Shown one piece after another: positions 16,295 through 24,396 of a DNA stretch of 60,598 nucleotides. The notes under the pieces are model-generated. The model did not search any database and was not told where the DNA came from. It was given only the letters and a program-made list of their open reading frames with translations. The DNA comes from an uncultured bacterium (GTDB taxonomy: Bacteria > Elusimicrobiota > Elusimicrobia > Elusimicrobiales > Elusimicrobiaceae), in contig CASFTM010000007.1 in assembly GCA_949297775.1 (NCBI GenBank), positions 1-60,598 of the forward strand. Reading direction: 5' to 3'. The first letter of the stretch is position 1, and each line of letters begins with the position of its first letter. The position numbers were made by a program, and so were the translations under genes.

Positions 16295-16840
16295 TTATTT
16301 TCCTTCAGGCCGCTGGTAGGGGGAAGGACGTTCGTTATGGCCCACATATTTAATCACTTCCACCTCCCCGCCGGTTTCGCACAGAAAGGCATAGCCCTTG
16401 AGGCATTTGGCGTCCTGCTCACACACTTTATCTTTGTTATAGTTGCACAAAAAACGGATACGCGGCGGACGGGTGCGCGCCGTCAGCACCACTTTCGTCC
16501 AGGTACCGGACGTATTGATATCCATTTTAAGTTCGTTTAAACTTAAAAACTTACGCATATCCGGGTTATCAAACCCCAGATAATTTTCCACTTTGCGCTG
16601 GATGTCTTTCTTCAAAAAACGCCTGTCCCACGTGTTGGCATAATAATCCGTTACGTGCGACTGCAGCTGAAACCGCCGCGCCGCGTAATAACCGGCAATT
16701 TCCATTTTTTGGCTTAAAATCAATAACCCGAAAATTTTGATGATAAACAAAATAAAAATGACAAACAGCGGGAACAACAGCACGACTTCCGTCGTGGCCT
16801 GCCCTTTGGAAGAACGCCAGAAAAAAAGGTTGTTTTTCAT
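16295..16840 (-). CDS. TadE-like pseudopilin (second copy)
   Basis: A 181-residue protein with a class-III prepilin signature: SSKG|QATTEVVLLF, where cleavage after G13 puts Glu at mature position +5, followed by a 20-residue hydrophobic helix. The C-terminal domain contains several Cys in a short span (about 132-156). This matches TadE/TadF minor pseudopilins, which are matured by a prepilin peptidase and help Flp pilus assembly. The start overlaps the stop of the TadG-like gene by one base (TAATG), so the two are translationally coupled. It is the last gene before the cassette promoter. Confidence 0.83.
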   Translation of the reverse strand: MKNNLFFWRSSKGQATTEVVLLFPLFVIFILFIIKIFGLLILSQKMEIAGYYAARRFQLQSHVTDYYANTWDRRFLKKDIQRKVENYLGFDNPDMRKFLSLNELKMDINTSGTWTKVVLTARTRPPRIRFLCNYNKDKVCEQDAKCLKGYAFLCETGGEVEVIKYVGHNERPSPYQRPEGK

Positions 16841-17958
16841 TATGGGTCCAAGGTTACGCTGTATTTGGGCAGTGGGTTAGGCCACACGCAGTTATTGCTG
16901 GTGCGCGGGCACGACAGCACCACTGTATTGCGCACATACGGCTTGTATTTTTGTTCCAAATTGATATTAAAATAGTTCTTGGGCAATTTAAACGACTGCT
17001 TGAGCGTCACCCCCCGGCCCAATGCGCGCAGGCGGCTGCGGGAAGACGGGTCCAAATACGCAAACTGGAATAATTTTTTGCCGTTTGGCAATATTTCCGA
17101 AGCGGCAAAATCAATGTTATAAGCGCCGCCGTGTTCCCCGCTCATGCCGGAATCGGAAGCATAAAACCGCAGTTTATTAATTTCAAAGGGATCGGTGGAA
17201 AGCGTCAAATAACGCCGCAGCTGCGCGGCGCTTTGCCGGGCGCAGTCCGACTTTTTGCAATCGTTGGTGTTTAAGTAATACGCTTCGCGGAACATCACGG
17301 CGTTTTTGCTTACTTCCTTGTACACATACGACTGGCTGGCATAAATATCGCCCGTGGTGGCGTAAGTGGTCAGATAGTTTTTAATCACTTCCACCCCGTA
17401 ACGAAGCGCCGGGAAGTAATAATCGTTTACCAACGAGTTGCTCATCACCGGAACATAATCATCATCACTCGGCGCACGAGGCTGTTCTTTGGTCCAGTCC
17501 CCGCGGGAATATTCCTGGTTGTTGGAATCGTATTGGAAGCCCCAATCGTTGGACTCTGCCGGGGGCGGCGGGTTGATGCCGGTGTCGTAATCCGGCCCCA
17601 ATGCCAACACGCCGCCGCCGTGGTAAAACAGTTCAAACACGCTGATGGGCTGCTTGCCGGCCTGCTGGGCCGTTTGTTTGGGGTTTACCTTGGTGTCTTT
17701 GTAATACGCCATTACACGGTAGGGGAGCGGGCCGTTGACCATAGCCACCGCATTTAAATACGTGCTAGCGGCGGACACTTGGGAGTAAGCCGCATTATCC
17801 AACGCGAACTGCTGGCGGACCTTGGTCATAGAAACTTTGGCCATTTCAAACAACAAATAAATGACTAAAATAAAAATAGGCGCCAAAAGGACCGAAGGCA
17901 ACAATATCTGCGCCTTACGGTCTTTCAGTTTCCAAACAGCCTGGTCCACCCATCTCAT
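16840..17958 (-). CDS. TadG-like pilus-assembly protein
   Basis: A 372-residue protein. A short basic N-terminus (KDRKAQILLPSVLLAP) leads into one hydrophobic helix (to about residue 40), then about 330 residues of exported domain rich in Tyr and Asn. The start resembles TadE/TadG pseudopilins but lacks the Gly-cleavage site and the +5 Glu, so it is probably not processed like its neighbours. TadG proteins are normally membrane-anchored factors of the Tad machine. Assignment rests on position between Flp3 and TadE2 and on N-terminal similarity. Confidence 0.65.
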   Translation of the reverse strand: MRWVDQAVWKLKDRKAQILLPSVLLAPIFILVIYLLFEMAKVSMTKVRQQFALDNAAYSQVSAASTYLNAVAMVNGPLPYRVMAYYKDTKVNPKQTAQQAGKQPISVFELFYHGGGVLALGPDYDTGINPPPPAESNDWGFQYDSNNQEYSRGDWTKEQPRAPSDDDYVPVMSNSLVNDYYFPALRYGVEVIKNYLTTYATTGDIYASQSYVYKEVSKNAVMFREAYYLNTNDCKKSDCARQSAAQLRRYLTLSTDPFEINKLRFYASDSGMSGEHGGAYNIDFAASEILPNGKKLFQFAYLDPSSRSRLRALGRGVTLKQSFKLPKNYFNINLEQKYKPYVRNTVVLSCPRTSNNCVWPNPLPKYSVTLDP

Positions 17959-17961
17959 AAG

Positions 17962-18138
17962 CTAACTCGTGAGTAACTGCCCGATAAATGTAAAAAAGAA
18001 CCGTACAATATCGGTATGAAATGCCGTCAAAAAGGCGGAAAGCACCACCACAATAGAGGCCAGCATCAGCACATACTCTATCGTAGCCTGCCCGCGGCGG
18101 CAAACAAGCGGTTGCGGCTTTTCGGCGGTGCCCTTCAT
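17962..18138 (-). CDS. Flp-family pilin (third copy)
   Basis: A 58-residue prepilin: a basic leader ending RRG, then QATIEYVLML with Glu at mature +5 and adjacent Tyr, the hallmark of Flp pilins, and a hydrophobic helix to the C-terminus. I chose the ATG at 18138 because GGAGA lies 6 nt upstream; a longer frame from 18168 would overlap the regulator gene. The ATG is one base past the stop of the LuxR-type regulator, which suggests coupled expression. It is clearly shorter and more divergent than the two Flp copies at 32.8-33.2 kb. Confidence 0.8.
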   Translation of the reverse strand: MKGTAEKPQPLVCRRGQATIEYVLMLASIVVVLSAFLTAFHTDIVRFFFTFIGQLLTS

Positions 18139-18139
18139 A

Positions 18140-18832
18140 TCATTCTCCGTCGGTTTCGTCGGGAACAATGGTCCCTTCCGAAGAAATCAGCCCCTTTTCA
18201 ATAGCTTTGACCACCGCTTCCGTGCGGCTGCTTACGCCCAGTTTATGGAAAGCGCTGTTCAAATGGTTCTTAATCGTTTTTACGCTGCAATTGAGCTCTT
18301 TGGCCAGCTCTTTATTGCTCAGCCCTTTGCCCAAATAGTCCATCACTTTAATTTCGGTTTTGGTCAGCGTAGCCTGGGAAGGCATACCGGTGTTTCCCAT
18401 TTTGCGCAAACCGTGGAGTAATTTACCCATCAGCTGCTGCGGAATCATCAACCCTTCGCTGGTAAAAGTTTTAATGGAATTTACCAGTTCGGCCGCCGGC
18501 AGCATTTTGGATAAATAGCCGTTTGCACCCGCTTGAATGGCGTCCAACACGTGGGCTTCGTCCTCAAAGCTGGAAAGCATCAACACATTGACTTCCGGGC
18601 ACGCTTGGCGGATTTGGCGGGTGGCGTTAATCCCGTCCATTTTCGGCAGCTTGATATCCATCAGCACCACGTCCGGTTTCAATTTCTTGGCTTTGGCAAC
18701 CGCCTCTAATCCGTCGGCGGCTTCGCCCACCACCTCAATCCACTTTTCGCCGGTCAGTACGTCTTTAATCCCCTCCCGGAAAAGCGTTTGGTCATCGGCA
18801 ATCAGTACGGTTACTTTTTTCTTTTTGTTCAT
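18140..18832 (-). CDS. NarL/FixJ-type response regulator
   Basis: A 230-residue DNA-binding regulator. The receiver domain (1-125) has the acidic pocket D13/D14, phospho-acceptor D59 in VVLMDIKLPKMDG, and the conserved Lys in GYLSK. A LuxR-type helix-turn-helix follows (about 160-220: LTKTEIKVMDYLGKGLSNKELA). The ATG has GGGGAG 8 nt upstream. It lies after two kinase genes and one base before a pilin gene, so it probably switches pilin or cassette genes. Its binding site cannot be read here. Confidence 0.92.
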   Translation of the reverse strand: MNKKKKVTVLIADDQTLFREGIKDVLTGEKWIEVVGEAADGLEAVAKAKKLKPDVVLMDIKLPKMDGINATRQIRQACPEVNVLMLSSFEDEAHVLDAIQAGANGYLSKMLPAAELVNSIKTFTSEGLMIPQQLMGKLLHGLRKMGNTGMPSQATLTKTEIKVMDYLGKGLSNKELAKELNCSVKTIKNHLNSAFHKLGVSSRTEAVVKAIEKGLISSEGTIVPDETDGE

Positions 18833-18862
18833 TGGTATACTCCCCTAACGTTGTTAAAACAA

Positions 18863-19984
18863 TTACGAATTGACAATGGGCAGCGTAAAATTAAACGAGG
18901 CTCCCTTGCCTAATCCTTCGCTGTGCGCCCAAATCCGGCCGCCGTGATTGATTATAATATCTTTGGCGATAGAAAGCCCTAAACCCAGCCGGCCTACACG
19001 GCTTTTATCCCCCACTTGGGTAAAGCTGGTAAACAGGTTGGGCGCTTGCTCGGGGTCAATACCGTCCCCCGAGTCCGTTACGGACACTTTAGCATTTTTT
19101 TCATCTATTTTGCTAACGACAATTTCAATCGTGCCGTTGTCGGGCGTATGGCGGACGGCGTTTTCTAGAATATTGGAAATAACCTGCCGGATGCGTTTCT
19201 CGTCGGCAAACACGGGCACGGCCCCACAGCTTTCAAACGTCACGCGGATATTGCGCTTGGCGCCTTTGGCACGGAAAATTTCGGCAGTTTTCTTTAAGCT
19301 TTCGGTCAATTCAAAGCGTGTTTTTTCAATACGCAGCTTGCCCTTTTCAATAGCGGCCCAGTCCACCAAGTCTTTAATCAAATGTTCAATCTGACTGATA
19401 GACTCGTCCATAAACATCATCTTTTTTTGCTGGTCCTCATCCGGGGTCAGCTTTTTTTTGAGCATATCAAAGCTCATCTTAAGCGTCATCAGCGAGTTGG
19501 ACAAGTCGTGCGACACGATGGAAAAGAATTTGGACTTCATATTATTTAACCGGTCCAAATCCTCATTGCGGGTTTTCAGCTGGGCCAGCAGCTCTTTGTT
19601 GCTCTGTTCCAAGAAATACTTATCCAAAGCGCGATTAATGGTGCGCTTTAAATAATCAAAATCCACCGGCTTCATTAAGAAATCATAAACCGATTCCTGC
19701 ATAGCTTCCATAATAGCGTTTAAAGAAGCATACGCGGTAATCATAATAATTTGGGTATCTTCGTTAAACGAACGGATCTTGCGGATTAAGTCCAGCCCTG
19801 TTTCGCCGGGAAGGTTGTAATCCATCAAAATCACATTAAAAAATTCGTTAGCGCAAATATCCAAACATTCCGCCGCATCGCCGGCTTGATAGACTTTATA
19901 GCCCTCAATTTCCAACAAATCCACCAGCGTTTCGCGCAGGTTGTTGTCATCATCCACCACTAAGATTTTAACTTGCTTCTCCAT
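18863..19984 (-). CDS. receiver-histidine kinase hybrid (soluble)
   Basis: A 373-residue cytoplasmic protein: a receiver domain (5-115, phospho-acceptor D55 in VILMDYNLPG), a coiled linker (120-150), an H-box with H159 (IVSHDLSNSL), and a C-terminal HATPase with DSGDGI and GLGLS motifs. It has no membrane segment, so it is probably driven through its receiver domain by the upstream kinase and passes phosphate on to the LuxR-type regulator. Its start overlaps the kinase stop by 17 nt, with GGAG 9 nt upstream, which indicates coupled translation. Confidence 0.88.
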   Translation of the reverse strand: MEKQVKILVVDDDNNLRETLVDLLEIEGYKVYQAGDAAECLDICANEFFNVILMDYNLPGETGLDLIRKIRSFNEDTQIIMITAYASLNAIMEAMQESVYDFLMKPVDFDYLKRTINRALDKYFLEQSNKELLAQLKTRNEDLDRLNNMKSKFFSIVSHDLSNSLMTLKMSFDMLKKKLTPDEDQQKKMMFMDESISQIEHLIKDLVDWAAIEKGKLRIEKTRFELTESLKKTAEIFRAKGAKRNIRVTFESCGAVPVFADEKRIRQVISNILENAVRHTPDNGTIEIVVSKIDEKNAKVSVTDSGDGIDPEQAPNLFTSFTQVGDKSRVGRLGLGLSIAKDIIINHGGRIWAHSEGLGKGASFNFTLPIVNS

Positions 19985-21857
19985 AGTTGGTATCTCCGGG
20001 TTTTTTATAGATTTTTAAATAAATTTGAAAGCACGTCCCTTTGCCTGGCACGCTGTTAATAAACAGCTTCCCTCTATGGCGGCTGATAGCCTTCCCCACC
20101 ACCGCCAGGCCAAGCCCCGTTCCGCGCGCTTTGGTGGTAAAGAAAGGGGCAAACATTTTGCGGCGTACTTCTTCCGTAATACCGGGGCCCTGGTCCGCAA
20201 TAAAGATGCACACCATCTTCCGGCCTACTTGCGTGCCTACCGTAAGAGTCCCGCCGTTGGGCATAGCTTCCACCGCGTTGGCTATCACGTTGCGGATAGC
20301 CTGCTTGATTTCCTCCGCATCCACCTTAATCCGCACGGTTTCCGGGTCTAGGTCTTCTTTTAGCGTAATGCTGGGCACCAGCGGATACGAAAGTAAAATC
20401 TCACGCAAATAACTATTTAAATCAACCGTAGTTAAAATTAAATCCCGCGTGCGGGCATAGCCCAGCACTTCGCTGATAATGCTGTTGGCCTGTTTAATTT
20501 CCGCCTCAATAATGCCAAACTGTTTGGCAAGCTTCGGATCCGGCGCCGACACCAGCATTTTAATCAGCCGCGTGGCGTTACTGATGACCGCCAGCGGATT
20601 GCGGATTTCGTGGCTGATAATAGACGCCATTTGCCCAATAGCAGCCAAACGTTCGGCTTTTACCAGTTCATTGCTGGCATCTTTCAATTCCCGGGTCCGC
20701 TCTTCCACACGTTTTTCCAGCACTTGGTTCACTTCCGCCAATTCCGTTTGGGCGCGGATAAGTTCCTGGCGGCGCATATGCAAAGCGGTAGACATATCTA
20801 CAAAAGCCGAGGCTAATTCCCCAATTTCATTATTGGGAACTTCCACATCTTCCGGGCGCACTACAAAGTCATCATTTTCCCGCTGTTTAATTGCCGCCCG
20901 CCGCAATCGCTCCAAGGGGCGAGTAATGGGCTTAATTACCCAATAGCTAACTACTATTACAAACGCCAGCATCGCAAACAACAAAACCAAAACATCCCAC
21001 CACGAGTTGAAAGTACTTTCTACAAATAATTGCGCCGCCACATTAGCCGGTTGGTCCACATACACTCTCCACCCTGGCAAAGTCAAATTGGCTACTGCAA
21101 CCAGCACACGCTCCCCGTTTGAAAGTTCCACCTCTCCGCTGCGGTTTGCGCCCAATTGGCTGTTGATGGTTAAAACCTTCTCCGTCATTTCCGGCTGGGG
21201 CCCCTGCGCCAACCCGTCCGGAGCGCCATTATAAGAAATAATGTCCCCGTCTTGGGAGGCGATAATGGCGTTCATATCCAGCGGGTACGCCTGCGAAAGG
21301 GATTCCCCCATTTCTTTCAAATTCATTTCCGCCACCAAAATGCCGGATACGCGGGAATCATTTAGATGCTGTCGTACAGGAAAAGCCAACAACGAAAACA
21401 TACCTCCTTCCATAGGATAAACATCACTGATATATTCTTCGCCGCGTTGCACGCACGCTTGAAGAATAGCCGGAAGCATCTTAGTATAACTTATGGAGGA
21501 AGCCGCCTTTCCCGCGGAAAACAATTGCAGCCCTTGCGGGTTAAGCACCGCCAAATAAAAAATAGACGGATTGCGCGCCAGCAAGTAACGCAAATCCTGT
21601 TCGTTAATAAACTCATGCCCGCCAAAATCGGTATGTAAATCCACAAAGATAGAAAACAACTGCGCTTTACGGCTGATATGCGCCCGCGCGACCGAAGCCA
21701 ACCGGCTGGCCACCGTTTGCTGCTTTTGCAAAATCTCATTTTTTAAGATGCGGCTGTCCACCCCCATCACGTGATACCCAATAATGAGCACCGGCACAAT
21801 GGAAATTAATATCAGCACCAAAACCGCTTTAGAAAACAATCCGTTAAAACGTTTCAT
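19968..21857 (-). CDS. membrane sensor histidine kinase (Cache-HAMP-HisKA-HATPase)
   Basis: A 629-residue sensor: membrane helix 1 (about 10-30), a periplasmic domain of about 250 residues with the layout of a double Cache sensor, helix 2 (about 285-307), HAMP, a coiled coil (about 360-400), an H-box around residue 418 (ISHEIRNPLAV) and a C-terminal ATPase (DQGPGI, GTGLGLAV). It should detect an extracellular small molecule and autophosphorylate in the cytoplasm. The AGGTGG site precedes the ATG. Downstream, the overlapping hybrid and then the LuxR regulator make a three-protein relay inside the Tad locus. Confidence 0.9.
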   Translation of the reverse strand: MKRFNGLFSKAVLVLILISIVPVLIIGYHVMGVDSRILKNEILQKQQTVASRLASVARAHISRKAQLFSIFVDLHTDFGGHEFINEQDLRYLLARNPSIFYLAVLNPQGLQLFSAGKAASSISYTKMLPAILQACVQRGEEYISDVYPMEGGMFSLLAFPVRQHLNDSRVSGILVAEMNLKEMGESLSQAYPLDMNAIIASQDGDIISYNGAPDGLAQGPQPEMTEKVLTINSQLGANRSGEVELSNGERVLVAVANLTLPGWRVYVDQPANVAAQLFVESTFNSWWDVLVLLFAMLAFVIVVSYWVIKPITRPLERLRRAAIKQRENDDFVVRPEDVEVPNNEIGELASAFVDMSTALHMRRQELIRAQTELAEVNQVLEKRVEERTRELKDASNELVKAERLAAIGQMASIISHEIRNPLAVISNATRLIKMLVSAPDPKLAKQFGIIEAEIKQANSIISEVLGYARTRDLILTTVDLNSYLREILLSYPLVPSITLKEDLDPETVRIKVDAEEIKQAIRNVIANAVEAMPNGGTLTVGTQVGRKMVCIFIADQGPGITEEVRRKMFAPFFTTKARGTGLGLAVVGKAISRHRGKLFINSVPGKGTCFQIYLKIYKKPGDTNYGEAS

Positions 21858-21907
21858 GTAGCCACCTGTTTCCCGCCGTCTTTAGCGGCACCCGAGGAGT
21901 CTTCCCA

Positions 21908-21963
21908 TTTTGGAAATATCCAGATCATAACCGCACACGGCTATCACCCCGATATTTCCAAAA
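21908..21963. repeat. 13-bp inverted repeat overlapping the terminator hairpin
   Basis: TTTTGGAAATATC at 21908-21920 is the exact reverse complement of 21951-21963, with a 30-nt spacer. Six bases (21958-21963) are shared with the GC-rich hairpin at 21958-21997, so the two stems cannot form together. This is the geometry of an attenuator or anti-terminator ahead of the kinase gene. Confidence 0.6.
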
Positions 21964-21997
21964 CGGGGGCCGGGATACGCCCCAGCCCCCGTTTTGG
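21958..21997. terminator. strong GC hairpin between thioredoxin-like and kinase genes
   Basis: A 13-bp perfect stem (21958-21970 with 21985-21997, 14-nt loop) lies 17 nt past the 22015 stop codon. On the minus strand, the direction of the genes, the stem is not followed by a T-run; on the plus strand CTTTTT follows. It may be a partial terminator or RNA-stabilising stem separating the pilus-machine genes from the kinase genes. Confidence 0.6.
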
Positions 21998-22014
21998 CTT
22001 TTTAAATATGCCGT

Positions 22015-22968
22015 TTAGCAGCTGCCGGCAGGTGCGGCGGCTTGCCCTTGCGCTTTAGAAGCGTTCGGGTTCAAAAACGAAAAACCTTCAATTTCCGAAG
22101 CCGTCCCAAAATCCAACTTTACTTTGCCTTCCCACAAGAAAGTCGGGGACGCATTCACACCGTATTCTTTGCCGTATTTGGCTTCTTCTTTTAAAAGTTC
22201 CACGCCTTCTTCGTCAAATTTCTTCATAATTTTTTTGCTGCTAATACCAGCTTCTTCCATAGCTTTATCCCAGCGGCTGGAGCGGTAATCTTTATTGCGG
22301 ATTTCCAAATATTTCCAGAATTTTTTGGGATAGTATTTGGCAATCAACAGCTGGCGGATGTCTTCTTCCCATTCGGCGGAACCATGCAGACTGGAGAAGC
22401 CTTTTTCCTCATCATAATTGACCACATAGCGGACTTTAATTTCTTTATCCGCCGGCAGTTTGCCGTCTTTCTGCGCCTGGATAACCAAATTTTCAGCCAT
22501 CGCGCCATAAGGGCACTGGGACATTACAAAAATTTCCATCACGCCCGGTTTAGCGGTTTTGTCGGAATATACACCGGAACGGGTTTGTTTCGGCAAAATG
22601 ATAAAGTCATCATTTTCCTGGGCATAACCGTATTGGATGTGTTTTTCCAGCTTGGTGCGGATGGCATCCGTTTTTTTGACCAAGTAAAGCGGCAAAAAGC
22701 TGTAATCCAAGTTAGCCAGCTTCGGGTCAGCCGATACGTCTTTATAAGAAACCTTTGTAACGACCGGTTCCACATTTAAAAACTGTGCAATCCCCGACGT
22801 TAACTGCGGGTCTTCTTTTCCGGCTTCGTATTCATCGGATTCCACAATCACAATTTCCGCTTTTGTTTTAGCGGGAGCCTTGGCCTTAGCAGCCGCTTTT
22901 TTGGCAGGAGCCGCAAAAGCAAACCCCGCCAAAGCACAAATGACTAAAATACTAATTAATTTTTTCAT
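22015..22968 (-). CDS. periplasmic thioredoxin-fold protein with single-Cys CPYG motif
   Basis: A 317-residue secreted protein with a signal peptide (1-19), a Lys/Ala-rich segment, an N-terminal domain (about 45-140), and a thioredoxin/DsbA-like domain from about 145. The motif position reads MSQCPYG rather than CxxC, so it has one active-site Cys. A cis-Pro-like ASPTFLWEG follows near 275, and the protein ends in a lone Cys (AGSC). This would suit a monothiol binding or disulfide-isomerase-like role more than an oxidase; the C-terminal Cys might act as partner. It lies within the Tad run, upstream of the Cys-rich cassette that could be its client. Confidence 0.75.
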   Translation of the reverse strand: MKKLISILVICALAGFAFAAPAKKAAAKAKAPAKTKAEIVIVESDEYEAGKEDPQLTSGIAQFLNVEPVVTKVSYKDVSADPKLANLDYSFLPLYLVKKTDAIRTKLEKHIQYGYAQENDDFIILPKQTRSGVYSDKTAKPGVMEIFVMSQCPYGAMAENLVIQAQKDGKLPADKEIKVRYVVNYDEEKGFSSLHGSAEWEEDIRQLLIAKYYPKKFWKYLEIRNKDYRSSRWDKAMEEAGISSKKIMKKFDEEGVELLKEEAKYGKEYGVNASPTFLWEGKVKLDFGTASEIEGFSFLNPNASKAQGQAAAPAGSC

Positions 22969-22982
22969 TCCCCTTTGTCTCC

Positions 22983-23252
22983 TTATTTATCTTCTAAATC
23001 TACCCGTACGCCGCGGATCCCCAGCGCGCACAGCCAGTTATAGGCCCACAAAAAGAATACCGTGGACACCAAAAACAGCAAGGTGCTTTGGATCGCGCGC
23101 ATCACCAACCCCATAATATAGGCCGCGCTGATAGCAACATCTGGATTAAAGATTTCCATAAAAGCGCTCAGCAGCATTACCACAAATACAGCCAGCGGAA
23201 AAACGGAAAACAACACCGTTAAAACGCCAATTTTTTTAATTTCTACTCTCAT
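22983..23252 (-). CDS. small two-helix membrane protein (DUF3566-like)
   Basis: An 89-residue protein with two hydrophobic segments (about 8-32 and 42-72), a short N-terminal MRVEIKKIG and a C-terminal AYNWLCALGIRGVRVDLED. The overall pattern, including the AYN..A..G.V.V.L ending, recalls the DUF3566 membrane family; I hold this loosely. AGGAGA precedes the ATG. It sits between the HAMP/PAS receptor and the thioredoxin-like protein and has no known role. Confidence 0.7.
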   Translation of the reverse strand: MRVEIKKIGVLTVLFSVFPLAVFVVMLLSAFMEIFNPDVAISAAYIMGLVMRAIQSTLLFLVSTVFFLWAYNWLCALGIRGVRVDLEDK

Positions 23253-23276
23253 ATCTTTCTCCTAAAACAAGTTCCC

Positions 23277-24386
23277 TTATTTTTCGGGTTCCAGCACCAA
23301 TACGATGCGGTTTTTCCCGGCGTCGTCCGGCAGCTGAACAGCTTTCACCAAACATTGTACATTTTTATTAACAACCGTGCCGCGCAAAACTTTGGTGGGG
23401 TTTTCCAAAGCTTCGCCCACCACTTGGATAATTTCTTGCTGACGGCCGTCAAAAATATCCAGCAAATGCACTTTTTCTTTGCCTGGAACATTCAATTCAA
23501 AATTGGTATACAGGATATTATTGTTTTCGTCAATCACCAAAGCGCGGGAACCTTTCGGCACCGTTACCGCCAAAATCGTTTTCCACCAACGCTGTTCTTT
23601 TTCCAAAGACATAATTTCCACATTTTCCAAGCTCTTAATGTCTTCGCGTATTTTAGCCAGCAAGGAAGAAACCGCCGCCGCCACATCACCTATTTCATCG
23701 CGGCGGGCCGGAAAAGCCAGCGCCAGATTGTTTAAAGAAACAGCCTCCACGCTGTCTTTAAGCGACTCCAACGGACGCAAAACTTTAAGGAGCAAAAACA
23801 AGTATAATACCCCGCCAATCAGCAAAATCATAATAAACGCCCCTACGGCATACCGCACCATGGAAGAATGAATTAGCTGTTTGGCATTCTCCCGCGAGAC
23901 CGTCACATTCACCACGCCGGCAACGGTGTTTCCTTTAGCAAGCAGCGGAATAGCCATATCATAATAATCGCCGCCGCCGGCTAAAATAGCACGCGGCAAA
24001 CCGTCGCGGATAGCCTGCACCACGGCATTCGTTTCAAAACCGACGGAATTATTATAATCGGCATACGACATCCGCAGGAATTTGGTGTTTTCGTGCCAGC
24101 GGATAGAACCGTCATAATTTAAATAAACCAAGCTCTTAATGCGGTCGTCGTAGCGCTGGAGCCCTTTCATAATTTCGGCTTCACGGAAAGTGGCCTCCCC
24201 TTTGGGGCGCGAGGCCAGCCACTGCACCAGCGACGGCGCGCGGAAACGCACCATTTCCACCATTTCGTTTTGCAGTTTTTTGTCAAAAACAAATTTGAAT
24301 AAATTGTAGTAGAAGAGCCCGCCGATAACAGACGCATATACCGTTACCAAAACGAACCACAATAACCATTTAGAAGTCAGTTTCAT
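23277..24386 (-). CDS. membrane receptor with HAMP and PAS-like domains but no output domain
   Basis: A 369-residue protein: helix 1 (about 8-30), a periplasmic sensor of about 140 residues, helix 2 (about 182-204), HAMP (about 205-255), then a PAS-like domain (about 280-365, SRALVIDENNNILYTN) that runs to the C-terminus. There is no kinase, methyl-accepting, GGDEF or phosphatase domain. It may signal by contact with a partner, perhaps the hybrid kinase 4 kb downstream or the Tad ATPase. AGGAG lies before the ATG, and the gap to the TPR gene is 10 nt. Confidence 0.8.
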   Translation of the reverse strand: MKLTSKWLLWFVLVTVYASVIGGLFYYNLFKFVFDKKLQNEMVEMVRFRAPSLVQWLASRPKGEATFREAEIMKGLQRYDDRIKSLVYLNYDGSIRWHENTKFLRMSYADYNNSVGFETNAVVQAIRDGLPRAILAGGGDYYDMAIPLLAKGNTVAGVVNVTVSRENAKQLIHSSMVRYAVGAFIMILLIGGVLYLFLLLKVLRPLESLKDSVEAVSLNNLALAFPARRDEIGDVAAAVSSLLAKIREDIKSLENVEIMSLEKEQRWWKTILAVTVPKGSRALVIDENNNILYTNFELNVPGKEKVHLLDIFDGRQQEIIQVVGEALENPTKVLRGTVVNKNVQCLVKAVQLPDDAGKNRIVLVLEPEK

Positions 24387-24396
24387 ACGGTTTCTC

